64,000 nucleotides of DNA from Streptomyces sp. Y2F8-2 (lineage in GTDB: Bacteria; Actinomycetota; Actinomycetes; Streptomycetales; Streptomycetaceae), in contig NZ_BNGS01000001.1 in assembly GCF_014905555.1 (NCBI RefSeq), forward strand, positions 1,168,492 to 1,232,491. The letters run 5' to 3'. The position numbers and the translations under genes are program-made. Below, piece after piece: positions 16,874 to 24,956 of this stretch. The first letter of the stretch is position 1. Every line of letters starts with the position of its first letter. The notes beneath the pieces are model-generated. The model was not told where the DNA came from. It was given only the letters and a program-made list of their open reading frames with translations, and did no database searches.

Positions 16874-19081
16874 GTGCCCCGCTTCAGCATCGTCGTGCCC
16901 GTCTTCAAGGTGCAGGGCTTCCTGCGCGAGTGCCTGGACTCGGTGCTCGCGCAGTCGTACACCGACTTCGAGGTGATCGCGGTCGACGACCGCTCCCCCG
17001 ACGGCTGCGGGGCGATCCTCGACGAGTACGCCGCCCGCGATCCGCGCGTGCGGGTGCTGCACCTGCCGGAGAACGTCGGCCTCGGCCGGGCCCGCAACGC
17101 CGGACTGCCGCACGCCGGCGGGGACTTCCTGCTCTTCCTCGACAGCGACGACACGCTCACCCCGGGCGCGCTGCGCGCGATCGCCGACCGGCTGGAGGAG
17201 ACCGGAGACCCGGACGTGCTGGTCTTCGACTACGCCCGCACCTACTGGTGGGGCGCCACCCGCCGCAACGTGCTGGCCCGGATCCTCGCCGAGAGCGGCG
17301 AGGGCACCTTCACCGCGGCCGAGCGGCCCGAGATCCTGGAACTGCTGATGGTGGTGTGGAACAAGGCGTACCGCCGGGACTACGTCACCGAGCACGGCTT
17401 CGTCTTCCCGCCGGGCTACTACGAGGACACGCCCTGGACGTTCCCCGCCCTGCTCAGCGCGCGGCGGATCGCGACCCTCGACCGTATCTGCGTCAGCTAC
17501 CGGCAGCGCCGCCAGGGCAACATCCTGTCCACCACCAGCCGCAAGCACTTCGACGTCCACGACCAGTACGAGCGGGTCTTCGCGTACGTCGACGCCCATC
17601 CGGAGCTGGCCTCCTGGCGGCCGTACCTGCACCGCAAGATGGGCGAGCACTGTCTGGACATCCTCGCCAAGCCGGACCGGCTGCCCGCCTGCGACAAGGG
17701 CGAGTTCTTCCGTCGTACCGCCGACCTCTTCCGCGCCCACGGCGCCGGGGAACCGGTCCCGGCCGAGCTGCGCGTGCTGGAGGGGAGTTACGCCGCCTAC
17801 CTGCTCCGGCAGCGGGCCGCCACCGTGGGTGACGCGCTCGGCCGGCGCCGCCGGCAGGCCCGCGCGGTGGCGGCCCGGCGGGTCAAGCGCGGCTGGTCCT
17901 GGGCGTACGAGCGGCGGCCGCTGGATCCGAACCTGGCCGTCTACTCGGCGTTCTCGCACCGCGGCGTCCTCGGCGACCCGGCCGCGATCCACCGCGCGGC
18001 ACGCGACCTCGCCCCCCACATCCGCGGTGTGTGGGTGGTGCGCCCGGACCAGGCGCAGCACATGCCGCCGGACATCGAGTACGTCCTGCCGGGCTCCCTC
18101 GGCTATCTGCGGGTCACCGCGCGGGCCACGTACTTCGTGAACAACGTCAACTGGCCCGGCACCCTGGCCAAACGCCCGGGAAGCGTCCACATCCACACCC
18201 ACCGGGGCACCCCGCTGAAGTACATGGGGGCCGACCTGCGGGACAAGCCGGGGGCCCGGCTGGGGCTCGACGTGCCGCAGATGCTGCGGCGCGCCGACCG
18301 CTGGGACTACAGCCTGGTCGCCAACCGCCACTCCGAACTGGTGTGGGACCGCGCCTACCCCTGCGACTTCACCTCGGTGCGCAGCGGCAGCCCCCGCAAC
18401 GACGTCCTCGTGGACGCCAAGCCCGGCGACGGGGCCGGGTTCCGGTTCCGGCACGGCATCCCCGAGGACCACACGGTGGTGCTGTACGCGCCGACCCGCC
18501 GCGACTACGTCCGCGGCGGTCACATCGACCGCTTCGACCCGGCCCGGTTCGCCGAGGACCTGGGCGAGGGCCACACCCTCGTCGTACGGCTGCACCCCTC
18601 GCTGGCGGACGGCTGGGCGCGCGGGACGGGCCTTGCCGAGCTGCACCGGCGGGGCGTGCTGGTCGACGCCACCGACGAGCCGCACGTCGAGGAGGTGATG
18701 CTCGCCTCGGACGCCCTGGTCACCGACTACTCGGCCCTGATGTTCGACTACGCCAACCTGGACCGGCCGATCGTCGTGCACGCCGACGACTGGGGTGCGT
18801 TCCGGGCGAGCCGGGGCGCCTACTTCGACATCACGCAGGACGCGCCGGGGCACGTCTCGCGCTCGTACCGGGAGCTGGCGTGGCTGTTCGCCTCCGGGTG
18901 CTGGCGGGACGAGGACTCGGCGCGCCTGCGGGCGGGGTTCCGGGCGCGGTTCTGCGCGTTCGACGACGGGCGCGCGGCCGAGCGCGTGGTGCGCACACTG
19001 ATGCTGGGCGAGCCGGACGTCACGCCGTCGGTGCCGGCACCGGCGGCGGGCGACAGCGAGGCGCTGACGACGTCGCTGTGA
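16874..19081 (+). CDS. GT2 glycosyltransferase / TagF-like polyol-phosphate transferase fusion, copy 3
   Basis: 735 residues, most like copy 1. The GT2 half is intact: FSIVVPVFKV, VDD (37-39), FLDSDD (87-92), NVGLGRARNAG and YYEDTPW with E184. In the transferase half the HGTP position is Arg444 (THRGTPLK, with a histidine one residue earlier). RLHP (H574), YAPTRRD and TDYSALMFDYANLDRP are kept. It probably adds sugar to a teichoic-acid-like chain, while the second half is a docking or altered catalytic domain; that is inference. The GTG start at 16874 follows copy 2 by 5 bp, so the two are co-transcribed. A strong hairpin follows the stop. Confidence 0.86.
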   Translation: MPRFSIVVPVFKVQGFLRECLDSVLAQSYTDFEVIAVDDRSPDGCGAILDEYAARDPRVRVLHLPENVGLGRARNAGLPHAGGDFLLFLDSDDTLTPGALRAIADRLEETGDPDVLVFDYARTYWWGATRRNVLARILAESGEGTFTAAERPEILELLMVVWNKAYRRDYVTEHGFVFPPGYYEDTPWTFPALLSARRIATLDRICVSYRQRRQGNILSTTSRKHFDVHDQYERVFAYVDAHPELASWRPYLHRKMGEHCLDILAKPDRLPACDKGEFFRRTADLFRAHGAGEPVPAELRVLEGSYAAYLLRQRAATVGDALGRRRRQARAVAARRVKRGWSWAYERRPLDPNLAVYSAFSHRGVLGDPAAIHRAARDLAPHIRGVWVVRPDQAQHMPPDIEYVLPGSLGYLRVTARATYFVNNVNWPGTLAKRPGSVHIHTHRGTPLKYMGADLRDKPGARLGLDVPQMLRRADRWDYSLVANRHSELVWDRAYPCDFTSVRSGSPRNDVLVDAKPGDGAGFRFRHGIPEDHTVVLYAPTRRDYVRGGHIDRFDPARFAEDLGEGHTLVVRLHPSLADGWARGTGLAELHRRGVLVDATDEPHVEEVMLASDALVTDYSALMFDYANLDRPIVVHADDWGAFRASRGAYFDITQDAPGHVSRSYRELAWLFASGCWRDEDSARLRAGFRARFCAFDDGRAAERVVRTLMLGEPDVTPSVPAPAAGDSEALTTSL

Positions 19082-19087
19082 ACGCCC

Positions 19088-19124
19088 GCGGCCTCGTACG
19101 CGGGGAGGGTGCGTACGAGGCCGC
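19088..19124. terminator. Bidirectional hairpin between convergent GT2-TagF copy 3 and ohr
   Basis: GCGGCCTCGTACGC (19088-19101) pairs perfectly with GCGTACGAGGCCGC (19111-19124) around a 9-base loop. It lies in the 57-bp gap between the two convergent stop codons. Confidence 0.8.
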
Positions 19125-19138
19125 AGGTCGGGCCGGTG

Positions 19139-19552
19139 TTACTCGATGACCAGCTCGACGGGGATGTTGCCGCGGGTGGCGTTGGAGTAGGGGCAGACCT
19201 GGTGGGCCTGCTCGACCAGCTTGCGGCCGGTCTCCTGGTCCACGGTGTCCGGCAGCTCGACGCGCAGGATGACCGCGAGCGCGAAGCCCTCGCCCTGCTT
19301 GCCGATGCCGACCTCGGCGGTCACGGCGGCGTCGCTGACGTCCACCTTGGCCGCCCGGCCGACGAGCCCGAGCGCGCTGCCGAAGCAGGCCGCGTAACCG
19401 GCGGCGAACAGCTGCTCCGGGTTGGTGCCCTCGCCGTTGCCGCCCAGCTCCACCGGCGGGGCCAGCTTGAGGTCGATCCTGCCGTCGGAGGAGACGGCGC
19501 GTCCGTCACGGCCGTGGGTGGCGGTGGCGACAGCGGTGTAGAGCGCGTCCAT
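19139..19552 (-). CDS. ohr: Organic hydroperoxide resistance protein (Ohr/OsmC family)
   Basis: 137-residue thiol peroxidase that reduces organic hydroperoxides in the cytoplasm. The two redox cysteines are C56 (AAGYAACFGSAL) and C120 (HQVCPYSNAT). The conserved Glu46 (NPEQLFAAGYAACF) and an N-terminal Arg of the active site are present. The length matches Ohr, which is shorter than many OsmC proteins. The ATG at 19552 is preceded by GAGAGGGATGG. It is divergent from its repressor gene ohrR; the 130-bp gap carries palindromic operators. Confidence 0.95.
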   Translation of the reverse strand: MDALYTAVATATHGRDGRAVSSDGRIDLKLAPPVELGGNGEGTNPEQLFAAGYAACFGSALGLVGRAAKVDVSDAAVTAEVGIGKQGEGFALAVILRVELPDTVDQETGRKLVEQAHQVCPYSNATRGNIPVELVIE

Positions 19553-19631
19553 GGAAAACCATCCCTCTCGAAGTCACACGGCGGCCGGCCCCTTGCTGAC
19601 CGCGGGCCGCCTTACGGAGATGAGTAGAGCA

Positions 19632-19653
19632 CACAATTCAGTTGTGCACAACT
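19632..19653. promoter_or_regulatory. OhrR operator (overlapping palindromes)
   Basis: AGTTGTGCACAACT (19640-19653) is a perfect palindrome. CACAATTCAGTTGTG overlaps it to the left as a second inverted repeat. Both lie in the ohr/ohrR gap and would cover the -35 region of ohrR (possible -10 TACCCT at 19671-19676). Binding of reduced OhrR here would repress both genes until a peroxide oxidises it; that is inferred from the OhrR family. Confidence 0.7.
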
Positions 19654-19682
19654 AAATGACGGGCAGGAGCTACCCTGTCTGC

Positions 19683-20183
19683 ATGACGACCACCCGGACC
19701 CCCCGTACGGAGGCGACCTCCGCGGCCGAGGAGTACCTGCGCCTCGACCGCCAGATCTGCTTCTCGCTGCACGCCGCGTCGCGCGCCTTCAACGGCGTCT
19801 ACCGCGTCGTCCTGAAGGACCTGGGGCTCACGTACCCGCAGTACCTGGTGATGCTGGTGCTGTGGGAGCACGGGGAGCTGCCGGTGAAGAAGCTCGGCGA
19901 GCATCTGCGACTGGACTCCGGGACGCTCTCCCCGCTGCTGAAGCGGCTGGAGGCGGCGGGCCTGGTGCGGCGGGAGCGCAGCACGCGGGACGAGCGGTCC
20001 GTGCGCATCCACCTCACGGACGAGGGCACGGCGCTCAGGGAACGCGCGCTGCTGGTGCCACGCCGGATCGCCGCGGCGACGGGCTTCGACCTGACGGAGA
20101 TCACCGAACTGCGCGACCGCCTCGACCAGTTGACCCGCACCCTGGACGCGGCGGCACTGGACGAGACGCCTGGCTGCGCCTAG
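19683..20183 (+). CDS. ohrR: Organic hydroperoxide-sensing MarR-family repressor
   Basis: 166-residue winged-helix regulator. The peroxide-sensing cysteine is in [16 protein letters not shown] (C26), the signature of OhrR. The DNA-binding region includes [29 protein letters not shown], and the wing includes [22 protein letters not shown]-terminal Cys-Ala ends the protein. Start ATG 19683 lies 6 nt after a TACCCT -10-like box, so the transcript may be leaderless; AGGAG is also present but 13 nt away. It is divergent from ohr. Confidence 0.93.
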   Translation: MTTTRTPRTEATSAAEEYLRLDRQICFSLHAASRAFNGVYRVVLKDLGLTYPQYLVMLVLWEHGELPVKKLGEHLRLDSGTLSPLLKRLEAAGLVRRERSTRDERSVRIHLTDEGTALRERALLVPRRIAAATGFDLTEITELRDRLDQLTRTLDAAALDETPGCA

Positions 20184-20265
20184 GGTTTTTCGTTTGGATC
20201 AGGCCGGATCGGGGAGTGGTGCCAGGCCCCGCGAGCCCGGCGTGAGCCAAACGAGAGGCCCTAGG
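20179..20265. terminator. Long inverted repeat covering both convergent stop codons (ohrR / GT-C)
   Basis: CCTAGGGTTTTTCGTTTGG (20179-20197) can pair with CCAAACGAGAGGCCCTAGG (20247-20265) over 19 positions when G-U pairs in RNA are allowed. They enclose a ~49-base GC-rich segment. The arms contain the TAG stop of ohrR and the TAG stop of the opposite gene. It probably works as a bidirectional terminator. Confidence 0.7.
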
Positions 20266-21778
20266 TCTGGCGCCCCGGCGGCACCTGGCGGCGTACATAG
20301 AGTCGAAGCGTGAGGTGCGGGCGCACGTACTCCTCGCGAGTGATGAAGTCGCGCTTCACGACCGCGAGTTTGGCGCGGTCCGTGGCGTTCCAGGGGGTCC
20401 AGGAGGAATCGAGCGCGTACGGCTCGGTGACCACCCAGACGTACCTGAGCGCCTCGAGCCGCCGCCGCAACTCCTCGGGACCGACCTCCCGCCCGTACAG
20501 CGTCCCGCTCTCGGCGGCCGGCGCGCCCAGCGCCACGTCCCGGACACCCCGGAACCCGGCCGGATAGGCGAGCGCCGACCGCCGCTCCAGCGAGGGCAGG
20601 AACAACACGGCATCCCCGGACCGCACCCGCCGCGCCACAGCCGCGGACACGGCCCCGAGATCATCGGGCCGGTGCGCGGCCCGCCGATCGTCCCGGAGCA
20701 GGGGCAGCTGCACGAGGAACACACAACAGACGGACACGACCCCGAGCAGGGCCACGCCATCGCCGTACAGCCGGCGGTCGACGTGCGCCCACCCACCGAG
20801 CCGCAGCCGCCGCACCAGCCCGGCCGCCCGATCCGCCCCGGCCGCCGCCAGCAACGGCACCCCGGCCAGCGAGTACAGCACATACCGGTCGTAGTACAAC
20901 GGCCGGAGCTGCGACACCGCCATCAGCACCGCCGGCGGAACCACCAGCAGCGGCCCCGCGACCCCCACCAGGGAAACCCCCCGCGGCAAGGGCGCCAGAG
21001 CCCCCAGCACCGCCAGCCCCAGGCACGGCGCGAGCACCCGGCGCGACGGCCCGAAGAACTGCTCCACCAGCCCCTGCACGCTCCGCGCGTCAGGCGCCGT
21101 CAGCCACGCCACCTGCTCCGCCTGCCCCCAGGACACCAGCACCAGCGGCATCAGCACCACCACGGCGGCCCCGGCCGCGCTCCCCCACCGAAGCCACAGC
21201 CGCCCCGGCACCCGTGCCAACGCCAACGTGCAGGCGTGCGCCGCCAGCATCAGCGCCGCGAACTCGTGCAGTACACAGGTGACGGCGACGACCACCCCGT
21301 ACGGCCACCACCTCCCGCCTTCCACGGCCCGCACGAGCAGCAGGGTCGCCCCCGCCACCCCGGCCGCGACCAGGGCGTAGGAACGCCCTTCCTGCGCGTA
21401 GCGCCCGACCATCGGCGTCACCGCGTAGAGCAGCCCCGCCCACAGCCCCACGCGCGGCCGCCCGAGCCGCACTCCCAGCCCGGCGACCAGACCCGCCGCC
21501 ACGGCCGCCCCGCACACCGAGGGCAGCCGCAGCAGCACCTCGCCGGGGTGGACGGCCAGGACCGGGTGCATCAGCAGGTAGTACAGGCCGTGCACCGCGT
21601 CCACACTGCGCAGCAGATGCCAGATCTGCGGCAGTGAGCGGCGGGCCACCTGGAACGTGGCCGCCTCGTCACGCCACATGCCGTCACGGTCCAGCCCCCA
21701 CAGCCCGAGCGTGAACATGACCGCAACGGGCACGAGGACAGCGATGCGCTCTCCGCGCCTCTTCGGTGACCGGCTCAT
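20261..21778 (-). CDS. Polytopic membrane glycosyltransferase-like protein (GT-C type)
   Basis: About 505 residues with roughly nine to eleven hydrophobic helices. After the first helix comes an acidic outer loop, GLDRDGMWRDEAATFQVARRS, of the kind that binds metal and lipid-phosphate sugar in GT-C mannosyl- and arabinosyltransferases. HGLYYLLMHPVLAVHPGEVLLRLPS fits the same group. The C-terminal ~150 residues are hydrophilic and would face outside. The donor is likely a polyprenyl-phosphate sugar; the acceptor is unknown. ATG at 21778 is preferred, but ATG 21793 and the long frame to 21859 are possible. It is divergent from another membrane glycosyltransferase gene. Confidence 0.72.
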   Translation of the reverse strand: MSRSPKRRGERIAVLVPVAVMFTLGLWGLDRDGMWRDEAATFQVARRSLPQIWHLLRSVDAVHGLYYLLMHPVLAVHPGEVLLRLPSVCGAAVAAGLVAGLGVRLGRPRVGLWAGLLYAVTPMVGRYAQEGRSYALVAAGVAGATLLLVRAVEGGRWWPYGVVVAVTCVLHEFAALMLAAHACTLALARVPGRLWLRWGSAAGAAVVVLMPLVLVSWGQAEQVAWLTAPDARSVQGLVEQFFGPSRRVLAPCLGLAVLGALAPLPRGVSLVGVAGPLLVVPPAVLMAVSQLRPLYYDRYVLYSLAGVPLLAAAGADRAAGLVRRLRLGGWAHVDRRLYGDGVALLGVVSVCCVFLVQLPLLRDDRRAAHRPDDLGAVSAAVARRVRSGDAVLFLPSLERRSALAYPAGFRGVRDVALGAPAAESGTLYGREVGPEELRRRLEALRYVWVVTEPYALDSSWTPWNATDRAKLAVVKRDFITREEYVRPHLTLRLYVRRQVPPGRQT

Positions 21779-21884
21779 GCCCGCATTCAACATGTACGGG
21801 TTTTGTACTATTGGATAACTTTTGCCCCGAGTTGACGCAGTATCCACCACATGCGCCATTCAGACGGCCTACCATCCGGGCTTG

Positions 21885-23216
21885 ATGAGTGCCTTGAAGA
21901 CTGCCCTGGAACGCCCGGCGACCAGACCGGCACCCTTCTTCCCGCCGCCTTTCTGGAAGAGGGTGCGCCGGACGCATCGGTTGCTTCTGCTCGCCGTCGG
22001 CTGGCTCGCCACCCGTGCCCTGATGCTCTGGCTGCTCGCCCACGACCAGTACCGGCTGCTCGGCAGGGGCGGGGTCGCGATGGAGGTCTGGAAGCTCTAC
22101 TTCCACTGGTACGGCACCCTCCGGCACGGCGCCTTCCCCTCCGGTGACCACCTGTGGCAGTACCCGCCGGGGGCCGGCGCGGTGCTCCTGTCACCCGCGC
22201 TGCTGCCGGGACTGACGTACTTTCAGGCGTTCGTGGTCATCACGTTGTTCACGGACGCCGTGATCACACTCGTCCTCGCGTACGCGGGCACCCGCCGGGG
22301 CCGCTCACTGCGCGGCGCGGCGCTGTGGATCACCGGTCTGCCGCTGCTGCTGCACATCCCGCTCGCCCGGTACGACATCCAGGTCACCGCCTTCGCCGTC
22401 GTCGCGCTGCTCACGTCGGGGCGCTCCGCACGCCTGGGCGGCGCGTTCGCGGCCCTCGGTGCCCTGGTGAAGGTGTGGCCGGCGCTGGCGCTCATCGGCA
22501 CGCCACGAAACCGCGGCACCCGCCAGGCGTGGACGACGGCGGCCGTCACCGTGGTGACGCTGCTCGCCGTGGTCGCGGTCCTGTTCCGCAACCCGTTCGA
22601 CTTCCTGCGCCAGCAGGGCGGCCGGGGCGTGCAGATCGAGTCGCTGGGCGGCACGGTGCTGATGCTGGCGCGCCGGGCCGGCTGGTCGGGCACCACCCGC
22701 TACCAGTACGGCGCCGTGGAGTTCGTCGGCCCGCACGTGCGCGCGGTCGCCGACTGCTCGCTCGCGCTGACCGCGGTCGCCTTCGCCCTGCTGCTGCTGT
22801 GGCGGCTGCGCACCCGCCGCTGGACGCCGGCGACCCCGTACGACGCGGCACTGACGGCCGTACTGCTGTTCACGGTGACGAGCCGGGTGATCAGCCCCCA
22901 GTACATGATCTGGCTGGTCGGGCTCGCCGCCGTCTGCCTGACCACACGGCACACCACCCAACGCCCCGTGGCCCGGCTCATCCTGGCGGCGACCGCGATC
23001 AGCGCCGTGGTGTACCCAGCCTTCTACGGGGAAGTGATCCGCTCCACCTGGTGGGGTTGTCTGCTCATGCTGACCCGCAACGGGCTGCTGACCACCGCGG
23101 CGGCCATGTCGTTCGTCCGCCTGTGGCGCTCCGGGCGCGCGGTGCCGCAGCGAGAGAGTGCGGACGCCCCCGCGGGGAAGGACAGGGTTCCCGCCCTCTC
23201 TCCCACAGGGCGTTAA
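21885..23216 (+). CDS. GT87-like polyprenol-phosphate sugar transferase, membrane
   Basis: 443-residue polytopic protein of the DUF2029/GT87 type, which includes PimE-like polyprenol-phosphate-mannose-dependent transferases. Features are an N-terminal RRTHRLLLLAVGWLATR helix, an outer loop (YRLLGRGGVAMEVWKLYFHWY), HLWQYPPGAGAVLLSPALLP and a late VISPQYMIWLVGLAAV segment, all typical of this family. It probably transfers a hexose to an exported or membrane-bound acceptor. The ATG at 21885 gives a short cytoplasmic N-terminus; a longer frame starts at 21822 inside the opposite promoter. A GT2 gene follows after 44 bp. Confidence 0.75.
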   Translation: MSALKTALERPATRPAPFFPPPFWKRVRRTHRLLLLAVGWLATRALMLWLLAHDQYRLLGRGGVAMEVWKLYFHWYGTLRHGAFPSGDHLWQYPPGAGAVLLSPALLPGLTYFQAFVVITLFTDAVITLVLAYAGTRRGRSLRGAALWITGLPLLLHIPLARYDIQVTAFAVVALLTSGRSARLGGAFAALGALVKVWPALALIGTPRNRGTRQAWTTAAVTVVTLLAVVAVLFRNPFDFLRQQGGRGVQIESLGGTVLMLARRAGWSGTTRYQYGAVEFVGPHVRAVADCSLALTAVAFALLLLWRLRTRRWTPATPYDAALTAVLLFTVTSRVISPQYMIWLVGLAAVCLTTRHTTQRPVARLILAATAISAVVYPAFYGEVIRSTWWGCLLMLTRNGLLTTAAAMSFVRLWRSGRAVPQRESADAPAGKDRVPALSPTGR

Positions 23217-23260
23217 GGGCCGCTTAACAGATCATTACCGGCTGCCCGTATTCTCGGCTC
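23212..23260 (+). promoter_or_regulatory. Palindrome and probable leaderless promoter of GT2 gene
   Basis: GTTAAG and CTTAAC flank a 5-bp centre (23212-23228), overlapping the TAA stop of the upstream gene. Further down, TATTCT lies 6-7 nt before GTG at 23261. That spacing is expected if transcription starts at the start codon. The palindrome would lie at the -35 region and may bind a regulator. Confidence 0.4.
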
Positions 23261-24874
23261 GTGGAAGCCATGGGTCACCCTCACGATGCACAGGTCAGCG
23301 TCGTCGTCATCGGATACGACGACGCCGCCCATGTGGCGGACGCGGTCCGTTCGGCCCTCGCGCAGGGCGGGGTCGTCCGCGAAGTGATCGCGGTCGACGA
23401 CTGCTCGTCGGACGGCAGCGCCGAGCTGCTGCACGCCCTGGCGGCCGAGGAGCCTCGCGTCAGGGTGATCAGCCGGACCACCAACAGCGGCGGCTGCGGC
23501 ACCCCGCGCAACGACGGGATCGAGGCGGCGACCGCTCCCTACCTCATGTTCCTGGACAGCGACGACGTGCTGCCGCCGGGCGCGGTGGACGCGCTGCTCA
23601 TGGCGGCCGTCGCGCACGGCACCCAGCTCGCCGCCGGGCTGTGCGTGCGCCGCGAGCTGCCCTCGGGCCGCGAGGTGCCCTGGCAGCCGGAGCTGTACGA
23701 GCGGGCCGCGGTGGTCTCCCATCCCTCCCAGCGCCCCCACCTGGCCCACGACACGCTCTGCGTCAACAAGCTGTACCGCACCGACTTCCTGCGCGAGCAC
23801 GGCATCCGCTTTCCCGACGGCCGCTTCCACTACGAGGACTTCGTCTTCAGCGCGCGCGTGCTGGCCGCAGGCCCGAGCATCGCCGTGATCCCCGACACCG
23901 TGTACATCTGGCACGTGCGCCGCTCCGCCCAGCGCCTGTCCATCTCCCTCGCCCGCGCCGACATCGAGAACTGGAAGGCGCGCATGGAGGCGACCCGGCA
24001 GTCGCACGAGATCCTGCTGGGCGCCGGCGAGAAACAGCTGGCGCGGGCGGCCCGCACCACCTTCCTGGACCGGGGCTTGCGCATGTACACGCGGGAGCTG
24101 CCGCTGCGCGACGAGGAGTACCGCAAGGAGTGGTGGCGGCTCACGCGCGCGTACCTCGAGGAATTCGAGGCGGCCGACTTCGCGCAGGCGTCCGTGCCGG
24201 GGCGGGTCGTCGCGCAGGTGGTGCTCGCCTCGGGGCAGCCGCGCGACCTGCACCGGCTCAAGGAGCTCGCGGCCCGTCCGGCGCGGCTGACCCCGCGGTA
24301 CGCGAGGACGGCGGACGGCACGCCCGTCTGGTCGGACGACCTGCCTCAGGTCCGGCTCGAGCACCTGCTGCAATGCCCCATGGAGCACCTGCCCGTCACC
24401 GTCGACGCGGAACTGCGCCCCGGCTCGCGCGCCGGCCGGCTGCGGCTGCGCCTGCACGAGCTGTACGGACGGGTGGAGAACGCGCGTCCGGCCCGGGTGG
24501 ACGTGGAGTTCGTGCTCCGGGAGGACGAGAAGCGGGTGGGGCTGTCCACCACGGCCGAGCTGCGGAAGGACCCGGACTCCGCCGGCTGGACGGCCGAGGC
24601 ACCGGTGGACCTGGGGGCGCTCGGCGCGGGAACCTGGGACCTGAAGCTGACGCTCCGCTTCGATGACGGAACGAGCCGTGACACCGCGCCGCACGCCGTC
24701 GCGGGCGCCGACCTGCTGCGCCGCCAGGCGGTGCCGAGCCTGAGGCACGGCGTGCTGCTGGTGCAGCCGTACGCTACGCACTCCGGAGCGCTGGCGCTGA
24801 GGGTCGCGTCGGGAGTCCGAGGTGTGACGTCGGTCGCGCGGCGCAGGCTCCGGCGCCTGCTTCACTTGAGGTGA
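23261..24874 (+). CDS. GT2-family glycosyltransferase
   Basis: 537 residues. The N-terminal ~230 residues form a GT-A fold: VSVVVIGYDDAAHV, VDDCSSDG, FLDSDDVLPPG (metal-binding Asp residues) and FHYEDFVFSARVL with the catalytic ED motif. The remaining ~300 residues include a region related to TagF/GT2 accessory domains (RLEHLLQCPMEHLPVTVDAEL...) and a basic C-terminus (VARRRLRRLLHLR). It probably adds sugar to a cell-surface polymer. The GTG at 23261 is kept as a leaderless start; ATG 23270 is the alternative. It is followed by galE, which could supply UDP-galactose. Confidence 0.85.
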   Translation: MEAMGHPHDAQVSVVVIGYDDAAHVADAVRSALAQGGVVREVIAVDDCSSDGSAELLHALAAEEPRVRVISRTTNSGGCGTPRNDGIEAATAPYLMFLDSDDVLPPGAVDALLMAAVAHGTQLAAGLCVRRELPSGREVPWQPELYERAAVVSHPSQRPHLAHDTLCVNKLYRTDFLREHGIRFPDGRFHYEDFVFSARVLAAGPSIAVIPDTVYIWHVRRSAQRLSISLARADIENWKARMEATRQSHEILLGAGEKQLARAARTTFLDRGLRMYTRELPLRDEEYRKEWWRLTRAYLEEFEAADFAQASVPGRVVAQVVLASGQPRDLHRLKELAARPARLTPRYARTADGTPVWSDDLPQVRLEHLLQCPMEHLPVTVDAELRPGSRAGRLRLRLHELYGRVENARPARVDVEFVLREDEKRVGLSTTAELRKDPDSAGWTAEAPVDLGALGAGTWDLKLTLRFDDGTSRDTAPHAVAGADLLRRQAVPSLRHGVLLVQPYATHSGALALRVASGVRGVTSVARRRLRRLLHLR

Positions 24875-24956
24875 ACGACGGCAGGTGAACCCCACCTGCT
24901 TCACTGAAGTGGCAGCAAGAACACGACAGGCCAACGAGCAAGGAGACGGCCGCATC

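Noticed and set aside
12343..19081. Possibility that the three GT2-TagF genes are one gene broken by frameshifts or an assembly duplication
   Set aside because: Each has its own start and complete length, and they differ throughout, including at catalytic residues.
24870..24890. Two GGTGAAC copies before galE as a possible PhoP (PHO) box
   Set aside because: PHO box repeats are spaced 11 bp apart; these are 14 bp apart, and the second copy is part of a small hairpin.
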